From Sycobia sp. Sy_11 (taxonomy: Eukaryota > Arthropoda > Insecta > Hymenoptera > Epichrysomallidae): a DNA stretch of 64,000 nucleotides. Below are positions 28,801-41,300 of this stretch, piece by piece. The DNA lies in assembly GCA_018907035.1 (NCBI GenBank), contig JACCIC010000049.1:270001-334000 (forward strand), written 5' to 3'. Numbering within the stretch: position 1 is the first letter of the stretch; every line of letters begins with the position of its first letter. The notes under the pieces were generated by a model, which saw only the letters and a list, made by a program, of their open reading frames with translations, was not told where the DNA came from and did not search any database. The translations under genes and the position numbers were made by a program.

Positions 28801-31800
28801 ACTAACTTTAATGAAATAAATAGAATCTCTGATGTCGATACTTCCTTCAAATCAATTAATATACCCGTCTGTACACCTTTAGTACATTCAATTGATACTT
28901 TTGTGTTAAACATTTCTGAATCTCCAATGATACCAGTTAAAGACTGCGCACCCTTAATGAATGAAAAAATAAAAGAAGATATTTATTCAGAAGAAGAATT
29001 AATCTCAATATCTGCAATGGTTTCAAAAACTGAGCAACCCTTAGAACAAAGTGAGTCACAAAAGCGTATGACTAACAAAATTTTCAATGAAATAAATGAA
29101 AAAAAACAATTGAAGAGGAATAGACCAAAATCTCCAGCAAAGAAAATTATAATCAGTAGAAGATCACCAATTAAATATCTTAAAAAATCTAATATATTAA
29201 GAAATAATCAAGTAAAATCGAAAAGCCCAACAAAACTTTGGAGTGCTCAGCATAAAGTGACTCCTAGAACATACCCCTCTAAGCAAACACTAGAAAGAAG
29301 TAAAATTTTGTCGAAAATTCCCAAAATTCAACATTTTAATGAAAGAAATACTTGTAAAACAAAATTAATACACATTACTAGTTCTAAAACTCAAGAGAAT
29401 AAAAAATTCTCTCCTAAACAAACATTATTTCGTCGTCTACCCAATCACTCGCCGAAGTTATGTAACATAAAAGATTCAAAACAAAATAAAGTTGAAAAAT
29501 TAAATACAAAAAATGCAGTATTAATGTTTCCTTCGAAAATACCAATCTTGAAAGGAATAAAACGGATTCCCGCGCAAACTATTTCAATTAGTTTACAAAG
29601 ACAATTAAATGCCAGCATTATTAAACCAACTATTTCTTTTCAAAGTTCTGAAACAAGTTTATTCAAGAAGTTCCAACATTATCGTAATCCAATGGAACTA
29701 AAAATTCCCAACCTTCTTTTAAGTGAAAAAAAGGATTATAAACCAATAATAAGTAAAACAGATTGTGTTGAACTTAAAGATCTCAAACATATGTGGGAAA
29801 AAGAAGAAATGTGTTGTACAAGAGAAGAAAATATAAAAATTGGAGAGCTGGATAAGGGAAAAAGGTTGTTAATTCGTAATATACATTCCGAAAATCAAAA
29901 ATGTAAAAACCCAGAGAAAAATTTGTTAAAACAAAATATACTAGAAAATAAAAAATTTAGCAAAAAAGAATATGAGTCCATCAAAAATGATAAACCAAAT
30001 AAATTTGTTCAAGAACCAAGTATACTGATAAAAGAAAGTAGATTAAATCATAAGGAAAATGTATGTATTACAGACCAAATGATTATTGATGATAATGAAG
30101 AGTCTGAAAATGATGAAGAATCTGAAAGTGATGAAGAAACTGAAGGCGATCAAGAAGCTGAAGCATGTATGTTGGCAAAAGGAAGACAAATAGATCAAGA
30201 AGAAGAGGAAGAAGAAGAAGAGGAAGATGAGGAAGAAGAAACAGAAGAAGAAGAAGAAGAAGAAGAAGAAGAAGAAGAAGAAGAAGGAGAAGGAGAAGAA
30301 GAAGGAGAAGTTGAAGACTTCAAAGATATGGAAGAGATAATGGACGATGATGAAGAAATCTCTGATGAAGTGGAAGAAATCGAAGATGATACGAAATCTA
30401 GTGAAAATCCCGAAGCATCTAATGAAAGAAGTCTAAGTGAAGGAACTGAGGAGATAATTGAAGATATTTCCTGTGCTACTGATTCTGATGAGGTAGAAGA
30501 AATAAGTATTGATGAAGAAAATGATTCTCCTAAGTCTGTAAATTCCAATGATCTTTTAAATGTAGAGCAAATATTGGAGAATACTCTGGACCGTATTAAA
30601 GCTGAACTAACAGATTATGAGTCTTCTGATAGCGAATTAAGCATGAAGGTAAGAATAAAGACGAGCCAAAATATGCAAAAGTGTTAGAAACACAAACAAA
30701 AACAATTACGAACATAGCATCACAAAGCCTTTCAGTAAAGCCTGACAAAGTTGTTTCTAATAAAAATAAGGTAATCAATAATAATCAACAGAAAAAACCA
30801 ATCAATCAATCAAAGGTTAAGGACGAGACAGTTACAACAAGGACTGCCCAACCAAAGAAACGATTCTCTATTGTGGCCAGTTACGTTGAGCAATTTGAAA
30901 GTGATACAAAACCACGTAGGAATCTGCATAGGTATTCCAAAAAGGAAGAAAAGAACCAGGCGGAGACTACCAAGGAAACTACTCCCACGACTGAACGGGA
31001 GGTCAGTAGACTGTGAATTAAAACGACACTGCCAAGTCTGATGTTGGCAGACCAATGTCTACAAAGAGCTCGATTGCAATTTAAATAACCAGCAATGTCT
31101 TGCGCAAGTAACATGTCATGTGTATGTAATGTAACCCAGTGAAAGAGAAGTAGACATTTTTTTGGAAAAAAATCTATCAACATTATATTGAAAGATTTCG
31201 TAAGAAATCAGAAGTACCGGACCAAAGATCCTTCTGATGTACTTGGTTGTCTGTTTTCCCATGCGTGTTATATATAATACTAGATTTAAGAATTAATCAA
31301 TAATTCATGCATTGAAAATTTATTAATTCTCCTATGTAATACTCATTAATCAAAGAGGTGAGTAATTTATTTATTAACTAACATATTTCATGTCGCTCAT
31401 ATACATGATTAATATAATCGTTCCTAATGAAATGTATAATGAAAATGATTTTGCTGGATAATAATTCTGGGTATTCAAATATTATATTTAATGTCAGGTA
31501 AAAAAAAAACTTATATATAAGTATATATCGAACATGATCAAAATAATAAAGAAAAATATTATAACTGTTATTATAAATTCAAACGAAATATTTAATCTAA
31601 GCGATTAGTTATAAATCATTTTCGTTTTTCTTTTCAGCATAACTATTTACAATACCTCTAGACAATGTATATAAATCAGTTTCCAATTAATATTTCGATT
31701 TCATAGAGCTCGATTCTAGACGTTGGTGCGTTTTATTTCCCGTCCTGTATTTATTATTGTATTTTTCTTAGCATGTTTTAAACATTCATTTAACGGATTT

Positions 31801-34800
31801 CATGTTTCATTCGTCTCATGCGTACTTATCATAATTTCAGCTTATGTTGATTATTTAACTTAAAGATAAACCATTTAAATTGTAATCATATCATAAAACA
31901 AATAGAATATTCATATATTAAATTTATATAATAGTTCTATAAATTCTGTTACGAGTATTTTAAAAATCTGGGGTTATTTTTTTCATTTAATTTAATATTT
32001 AAATTTTTACGCGGTAACTTTCTCCATACTAAAAATAGGGGAAGTTAATTTTATTCTGATATGATTTGTGAAGAAGACAAATTTTTGAGATTGATTTCAA
32101 AAGTGGTTTTCTTTCATCGCTAAAAATAAATAAAAAAAATATTACACGTCTCTTATATTTTAAAACACTATTATATATTAGCGCTTGTCAAGTAAGCTAG
32201 CTAGCTGGTAATTTTTTTAAATATACCCATTGTGTACGCACATACGAAGTGTATACTCTTCCGACAGTAGTTTCAGTAAATCTATTTATGTATATTTGAT
32301 CAACCCAAAGTTTAATTGGGTTCATGCTAACATACAATACTTATATATGATTTTATTTAGTACGTGATGAATAGGATAATTCATTGAAGCAAAATAATTA
32401 CTCAATTCTGGTATCATGCAAACAGAGATGAAATATATATTCGTCTTAAGGATCAATTATTTTTCATCGATTCATTGATTAAAAATAATAAAATAAAATT
32501 ATGTTCATATACATTTAATTATTATTATTTCAAATTAAAATCGAATTATTTCCTTTTGATTTTATTACATCTTTAGTATACATGTTCTGTATTTGATAAA
32601 AAAAAAACTAATCCTTCACTAGTGGAAAACATCATGTTGCTTGTTTCACACGACTTTGCCAGATTTAAACGTATCAAAATGGGATATTGAGCAAAGCCTG
32701 GCAAACATTTGTATAATGAAAATATCAATAATTCTGAAAACTTTATCGATAAAGTTGGAGAATATTTGACAAAGCTTTGATAACAATTTATAAAATTCTC
32801 AACAATTTATAAAGTCGCCGAGAGTCTGACCATTATTGTCAAATTTTCACAACATTTAAACAAGTCTCTAAATTTTTGAACGATGTATGACGAAGTTCAC
32901 TCGATTATTTGGTCAATTTTTATCATTTTTTATAAATATTATCAGACATTGTTAAATAAGCCAATTTGACAATTTGATACGCATTTAGCCATAGAAAGTT
33001 CTGGAATGTATCCATAGAACTTAATTTACACTAGATCTCATAGTTGCATTGTTCAATATCACTGTAAAAAATCGGTTATCTTTCTGCTATTCGCACAATA
33101 TATTTTTTCCCAATTCCCGGCAAAATTAATTCGCTCCGTAACCAGACTCTATGACATTGCAATGCAGAGGGTTGCCCGACGACTATTAGCCGAGGGCAGA
33201 GCTTCGAACTACAAGGAGGCCGAAGTTGCCGCGAGCCTTTTATCCCTGAAATTCAGTGACGAGGAGTCCCTTCTGGCGGCGAAACAGTGTCCCAGCGTCG
33301 AGGCCGCTCTTACTTTTCTGCAGCAGGAATGCGAACTGTGTACCGGCAGATTCGCCATGAGCCAGGTATATACATATTTGTTTTCTTTCAAATTTATTTT
33401 AGTTTAATTGTAGTTGATGAAACTTAAAATCGGGTACAATTAACTGTAATCAATTGTTTTTATATAACATTCAAATATAAGGATGTTTAGATGAACTATA
33501 TTATACATTATATATATTGTATATTTTAACGAAAAAAAGTCTGGCTAGAAAAACATGTACTACTTACATAGAGTGGATACGACATTTGAATGACTGGTTT
33601 GTTCCATATTGCGGAAGCATATTTGATAATATATATATATATAAAGAATATAGATAAAAAGAAAATATAAAGAGCTATATGATTACCATCAAAATGTAGT
33701 ACTGTAAATAGCACTGTAATGTTTTAGAACCTGAAATCTCCCATATTTCCAAGACATAATACTTTCTTACTTAAAAATTAGTACTTTCTTATATTTTAAT
33801 TGCATATTCGATAAAACCGAAATAATCCTTTTTCCTGATATCTACAAATTTTTACGCTGGATTTCAAGAGAAAGAATAGCATTTCAAACCGAAAAGTCTT
33901 AATGTATATACATACGCAAATGTGTAATTTAAACAAGCAAATTGTTATATAAACCATTGAAGTATTTTCAGATACTCAATCAATCCTTACATCTTATCCG
34001 ATATTTTCTCTGTGCCATACCATTCTTGTAAAAAATTTCAAAAGTAAAAACATTATCCGTATCAAATAAATTGAAATAGGGCATTGAAACATATGGTGTA
34101 ACAGGTTGAACAATATTAAAGGAAAAAATCGATACAATAATACAATAATGAACAAAATAATAGAATACAATAATGAAAATAACACATTTGTTTTAAAATA
34201 CCGTAGAAAAGTTCTAACACTTATATTACACTAGACATAAAACAGGAATAAGGATCGAAGTTTGTTTAATCAATATTTGTAACAAATCTATAGGTTGATT
34301 GCGGCGGGAAGGATATTCAATTTTTGATATAATTCTTGTAACATCTTCGGATAACATTGGATCGGTTTTTTGAAAGACAAAACAATTTATGGTTTGCAGA
34401 GAGAATGGTAATAGAAGGTTGGAAGAATGTATTTGATAATAATTTCGTTCTCCAATTAAAGAAATATAAGTTAAAAAAATCTCTCTTATAGAGCTCATGG
34501 AATTCATTACCAACTTATTAAAATCTTAACGAGCTTAGTCGAAGCATATAAGAATTTATCTAAATCTTTGAGAACGCATTCGAAGTCTTTATAAACTATA
34601 ATTAAAAATATTTGAGAATTGATTCGAATTCTAGAAATTCATTTCTCTTTCAGAACTATAGCATGAATTGTTAGCATGAATTCTGAAGAGTGCCAATAAA
34701 ATCTATAGAGCTGCAAAGTTTTCAACAATTGTTTCTAATTCTATCAAATAGTTTTTGAATAAACGCTGAGTGAAATATAAATTATATTATAAAATTGTTT

Positions 34801-37723
34801 TTTTTTTTTCATTCAATCCTTATTAAATTAAGATGGGACCGTCGAAGGTGCACACTCTCTTATCTAATAAAAATTTCATACGAATCGGCCAAGTTTCTAA
34901 ATCATCGCTAAAGACAGACAAAAGAGGAAAGAGCGTGGACGGAGCGAATTGAAAACTAAACTTAGACAATATGATCAATTTATATTCTTTTTCTTCTGAC
35001 GAATTATACGATTCTTATAAATACATGACTTCCATCTATCCCAATAATAATGCATAATAATTGTCTCAGCGATTGACTCCTGATTAAACTTGCTCGCGTC
35101 GACGCTTTTGTCCCAGATGATCTCGATGCTGAGATGCGTGCACCGCTGCTGCATCGAATGCGCCAAGAACTACTTCACGATACAGATAAGCGATCGCAGC
35201 ATCACCGACGCCGTCTGCCCGTTCTGCAAGCAGCCGGACTTGTACGACGCGAGCGAGGACGAGATCCTGGAGTACTTCAGCATCCTGGACATGCAGCTGA
35301 AGTCGCTCCTCGATCCGCCGATTCACGAGCTCTTTCAGCGCAAATTACGAGATCGCACGCTCATGCAGGATCCGAACTTCAAGTGGTGCGTCCAGGTGAG
35401 CTGATACATTCTGTATAATAATACCAATGATAATGGGTCGTGTGGAAAAAGTACTTTGTCCATATAGTTGTATTGCTCTTAAGAAATTATTACGATTTTT
35501 GTATTTCTAGATATTTATTTATTTATGTATCGAAGAATAAACGTACAGAATTGACATTTAACAAAAGATTGATAGTATGCGAAAGTGCCGTAAATGAACA
35601 TAAATTAAGATTAAAATGACATAATTTATAACAGATTGAATTTTATAATAAACAATATAGTGTAAATTATTTTTAGGCGAAAATGATAAAAAATAAGTTA
35701 GTTAATGTAATTCTTTCTTTCCGTTCGTTTCTTTTCTCAGATTAATTTATATTTTATTCGAATTTTGAATACACTATAATAGAATACTATCCTTGTATCT
35801 TAATCTGTAATAAGAGAAGAGCGATATATACATATATACATATAATTCAGGATTATAATTTAGTTAATATTTTATAAATGAAGCAAAGTCGTAATATTCA
35901 AATCGCATAGTAAGAGGATTTTTATATAAATATTTATTTAAATACTTAAGTTTAATCTAATATTAATCTAATGTTTACATTATCTTAAAATAAAAAAATA
36001 ACTATTAAATTTAGTTTTAATACACCAAAATCGGTTTTAAGTATGTTTTTTTTAATCCGAAATTTTTCAATTTAGACCAATTAATATCGATTAATATCAA
36101 CATTTATGATGGATTAATATTTAGGATTAATGATTACGATTGATTAAATCTTTCAAACGAGCATTATTGTTTGTAATAGGTTTAAATTTTAAATTTGTTA
36201 ATCGATTTTAACACGAGAGCGCCAAGGGAGCTATTAATTACGACATCCAATCGCGAATATTAGGTTAAAAGATTTTGAATCCTCGGAGATTTTCGATGGA
36301 TTTTATTTCCCTCTTTTATCAATATTTGGAATCATAACATTTATACGAGTGTGCGAAGTTCTAATCAACCGATTTTAACGTATTTGAACAGATTCAGATT
36401 ATAACCAATCACTAAAGGTTTTATCTATATAATCTACGTACGATTTAATCTGATTATAATCGATTATCAAAAAATAACTAAATTTTGAGCGAAGAATCGA
36501 CTTCTGAATATAAATGATTAAACTCGATTAATTCAAAGTTTATTGGATTTTTAAACCAATTAAAAGGATTAACACCATTTAAATTTAAAAGGATAGCATT
36601 TAATCGAACGAATACAAATTAAATCGATATTTGATTAGGAACGATTAGAATCGATTTGTATGAAATCGATATTCCTTATTTGGATGAAATCGATTAAAAA
36701 CCATTCGAACCGATTAAAATCAAATTGGGTACAATCGCAAGGTGAAAAAAGTATTATGCAAATACAGTTAAAGTGTTAAATAATATGATTGTTTCGTATA
36801 TTAAATATATTCTCATATAAATAATATGCACAAGCGTATAAATGTAAAAATAATTTTTTTTATTAATTAGCAAATATAAAAGTTCAAAGATTTTATCCGA
36901 TTCAGAAACAATATTTTAAAATATATTATTTCTATAGTGTTCCAGTGGATTTTATGCGGATCCTAATCATAAGAGATTGATTTGCCCAGACTGTAAATCC
37001 GTCACGTGCGCCAATTGTCGAAAACCGGTAAGTGCATATAATCGCAATGTCTATACAGTGAAAATAAGGAGTGAAATGAAATTTATTTATATAAACAATG
37101 CACTAAAGTCGAATTATTAACATATTCATGAATATTATTCTTTGCTAATACTTCTCACGTGTTAAATAATAATTTTTTAAAAACTGCATTATAGCAATTT
37201 TACAGCTAATAAATACAATATAACGATATAATAACATAACAAACATTATTTATAAGTCACGTGTTTTTTTTTCAATTTTCAAACTTTTTGTTAAATCGCT
37301 GTTCAGTGGGAAAAACAGCACGAAGGCATTAGTTGCGAGCAATTCAGCGAGTGGAAGGACGAGAACGATCCTGACAATCAAGCCAAAGGACTGGAGAGGC
37401 ATTTGGCGGACAATGGAATCGATTGCCCCAAGTGCAAATTTAAATATTCCCTGTCGCGCGGAGGTAAACATTTATAAAATTATCAGATGTAGCACAATAT
37501 GAGATGGGGGAGGGGGGCACAAGTCCTAAAACCGTGATTCATAAAGAACATTCATCAAAAATATAAGAATATATAGAAATGAATACATAAAGATTGGCGA
37601 AAGTACAAGTTTTCTTTAAAATATAATGTGACATTGGACATTCTTTAAATAAGTAAGAAAATTATCTTGATTCATAAATATTCTCTATATTTAAAAAGCT
37701 GTATAAATGCGTCAGTACACATG

Positions 37724-37781
<58 letters not shown>

Positions 37782-38345
37782 TATATGATTCACTTCACAA
37801 GCTGGGAAAAATCTAAGGGAAAATCCAGATTTTGGATCTCCTTGCTGTATCAGTATAGTATTGGATACATACGAATATGATAAATATGATTATTATGGAT
37901 GAATATGATAACATGATGAGATATATTTCTTTTGCATAAAGTCCGAACGTGAAATTCGAAATCATAAAAAAAGTAACTTTATGCTGTATATGAAGTTACT
38001 TTTCCTTTTAAAAACAAATCTTAAATACATACTTGTGGTTTCAATAAGTTAAATATACGTATGAATCGAATTTTAAGAAGACTACAATTGAGAATAACTT
38101 CCACTTTGGGGAAAAAACGGCTTTTATGGAAATAATGATTTTGTGACTCGTGGGCCCCCAAACCCAAACATATATATATACCTACTAAACTCTTCATTCA
38201 ATCGCTCCACCAATAAATTAGCCATAAAGTATAACAAACCTTCTCCTTCCAAAGGGTGCCTAAGTCACTAACCAAAATACAAAAGCAAAAGCGCATACAT
38301 TTGTACATATATCTGATATTCCTCAAATTTTTAAACACCGCACTC

Positions 38346-38381
<36 letters not shown>

Positions 38382-41300
38382 AAAAAACCACCGCCACCTC
38401 GCAGGCTGCATGCACTTCACCTGCACCCAGTGCAAGTACGAGTTCTGCTGCGGCTGCGGCATGCGCTTCGTGATGGGCGCCAAGTGCGGGGTGAGCGCGT
38501 ACTGCGCCAAGCTCGGCCTCCACGCCCATCATCCGCGCAACTGCCTGTTCTATCTGCGCGACAAGGAGCCCGGCCAGCTACAGCAGCTGCTGCGCGACGG
38601 GGGCGTGGCGTACGACACCGCGTGCCCGGGCGGGGCGCGCAGATGCAAGGTGCAGCTGCAGAAGGAGACGCCGAGCGGCTGCGTGGACGCGGTATGCGGC
38701 GCGGAGGTGGCCGACGGCCACGCCGGTCTCTGCAGGTATGGGTCGGCGACGATTTCGGTTGTTGCGGTAAAAATAAGTAAACCGAGCGCGCTGGAGCTTA
38801 TGTTTTGGTTTTGCGTGTGGATGTATATTTAAAAGGATTTCAATTTACACGTATGCATTTACATACATATATTATGCATTTTATAATTTATTACATATAT
38901 TTAAGATGACCACGTATAGTGGAACAACGAATTTAACAATTTTAAATGTTGCATTTTATTATACATATATCGTCGCTTTTGAGCATTAAACTGACACGAT
39001 AAATATGTGGAAGGTCGCTTTAGTAGGAAAGTGGCATATAATTTAGATAAAATTTCCTTGGCTCTATTTTGTGATAGATAATATAAACAATATTGTGAAT
39101 TACAATTAAATTAACACTTTTCGTGGACTATTTTATTAATTATTAATTAATAAAATCTTCCTAAATTTGAGTTTTCGTTTAAATCCACGCCACGTGAGCC
39201 GAGTGCAACGTAATCACGTATGTTTTAAAAGGGTCTTGCATTAAAATAATATCTTTACCTAAAAACTAATAATGTGCCATCGTACTTTCGGTATTCTCCG
39301 TTATATAAATTAAGATGTACTAAATTTCTTTGCTCATTTTCGCAATACACTGATAGATATTATATTGTCCCAATTATTTATTGGCATTTATTTTATTTCA
39401 AAAAATGACTACGTCTTATTCTGCTCATGTCGCATATAAATTATTTATAACACAAATACACAAAATACAAAACGCTATAAAATAAATTGTCGTTTTCCAT
39501 TACAAGAAAGTGCTACTTCACTCTTTCGTTAGCTTTACAATTGCACTAAGTTCCATACAAAAACATGAAAAAATTAAAATAAAAGCTCTGAATACGTAAT
39601 CTTATGTTTCATACGTATCAATTCATTTTTACTGATACAAATATAATTAAAAACGCTTATATGAATTTTTAAAATTTTTGAATATTTAATTTTAATGTAC
39701 TGTAAATTTCATTTTATTGAAAAGTATTTTAACTACAAATTCATATTTGTAGTAAATAAAAAAATTTTTAAGCATCAGCTAGCTAATAATTACTACTCCA
39801 AGATATTCAAATTACTATCTATAGTTCATAAATTATCAAATAAAATATATCTTAGAAATTTCAATTTATGTAATAAATTGTTGCAAATTTTAAAAACCTA
39901 TACGTACTTTTATAAATCCACATTATTTAGCCATTGATAATGTAACAGTATATTAATTATTCAATATTTAACGGTACGTTTCATTGATTTCAATTTTAAG
40001 GTCGATACTTCTAGTAATAGTAATAAGTAATAATATAACAATGAAAGTATTACATGTCGACGAAAAATTAATTGATAAAAAATTCATTGATCGCTTTCAA
40101 ACAACTGCATGATGAAAACAAATTAAAAAAAAGTTAGGATGAATCATAAACTATGAGCTTTAAATCGACAAATCTCGCATGTTCGAACCGCTGTGCACAA
40201 CGGGGTTAACAATACCTCTCAGGATCCATTACATCGAGTACCTTGTGCGATTGGTTCGCACGACATGCCTGGATCCCCTGTACCTCCTAACAATCGACGA
40301 CCTCGAGACTTGCGTCCTGCGGGCCGGCCAGAAGCTGCCGGCCAACTGGTACGGCCGTGACCCAGTGGAGTACCGGCAGGACCTGCTCGAGGTAAAAATT
40401 ACGGCATTACGGCAATGTAGGATTAAAGTAGGGTACTTTTCCCCGCAGGCAGCACTACATTGAGTACCTGGCGGGTCTGGTGCTCAAGAAGAGGCTCGAC
40501 CCTGTGGCGATCTTCGATTTGAACGACGCCAAGCAGGAGTTGCGCCGTCGGGGAAAAGTGCCGCCTGCTAAGAACCAGGAAATGTCCGAGCAAGATTACC
40601 TCGACGCCTGCATTCAGGTGAATTTCGTGTGTCCGAGATCCTTATTTTCATTTTCATGTTACTCTTGACGTTCTTCTAACGTTATCGAAGAGTGAAATCT
40701 TAAACAAAGCTGTAGAAACAAATTTTTTTTCTTTCAATAATTTGTAAATCAATAAACACGATTATATTAATATTCATGGTAATTAAAAGATTGATTGAAG
40801 TTATTCAATAAACATAATTAAATTTTACGTTTAAATAAATTTACTAAATACTTTTATAATTGTAAGTTATTTTGTAAGTTTTAAACAAACTTAATGATGT
40901 GTACATCTTAAGTACTATTGATTATAAAAGTGAAATTATGTAATTTAATACAAATCCTGGTTGTACAAAAGCTATCCATTAATATTAGTTAACCTTTTTA
41001 GAATTTACTTGAATTTTTCTTTCGTAATTTTTATTACTAAAGAAATAAATTTAATACTGAGACTAACCATTTAGTAAAATTCTTTGTATAACCCAAGTAC
41101 TTTAATGGAATCCACACAATACACAAAATTATTATAGTATTGCCTGATGATTCTATATGTAAATTTAACTATTTTTATATGGCAATCCTTTTTCATAAGA
41201 AGTTTTAATCTTATATTCAAAATTATTTTAATATAATACATATTAACAATTTTTTATTGTTTTATCATTTGATTCTAACATAATTCAAATTTTAAGTGTA

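Noticed and set aside
30195..30548. 117-residue minus-strand poly-Ser ORF
   Set aside because: It is the antisense of the poly-Glu tract in the giant LUBEL exon, with no independent coding signal.
30649..30681. A 33-nt intron to explain the frame break
   Set aside because: Too short to splice, and the continuation would read TGT TAG, an immediate stop.
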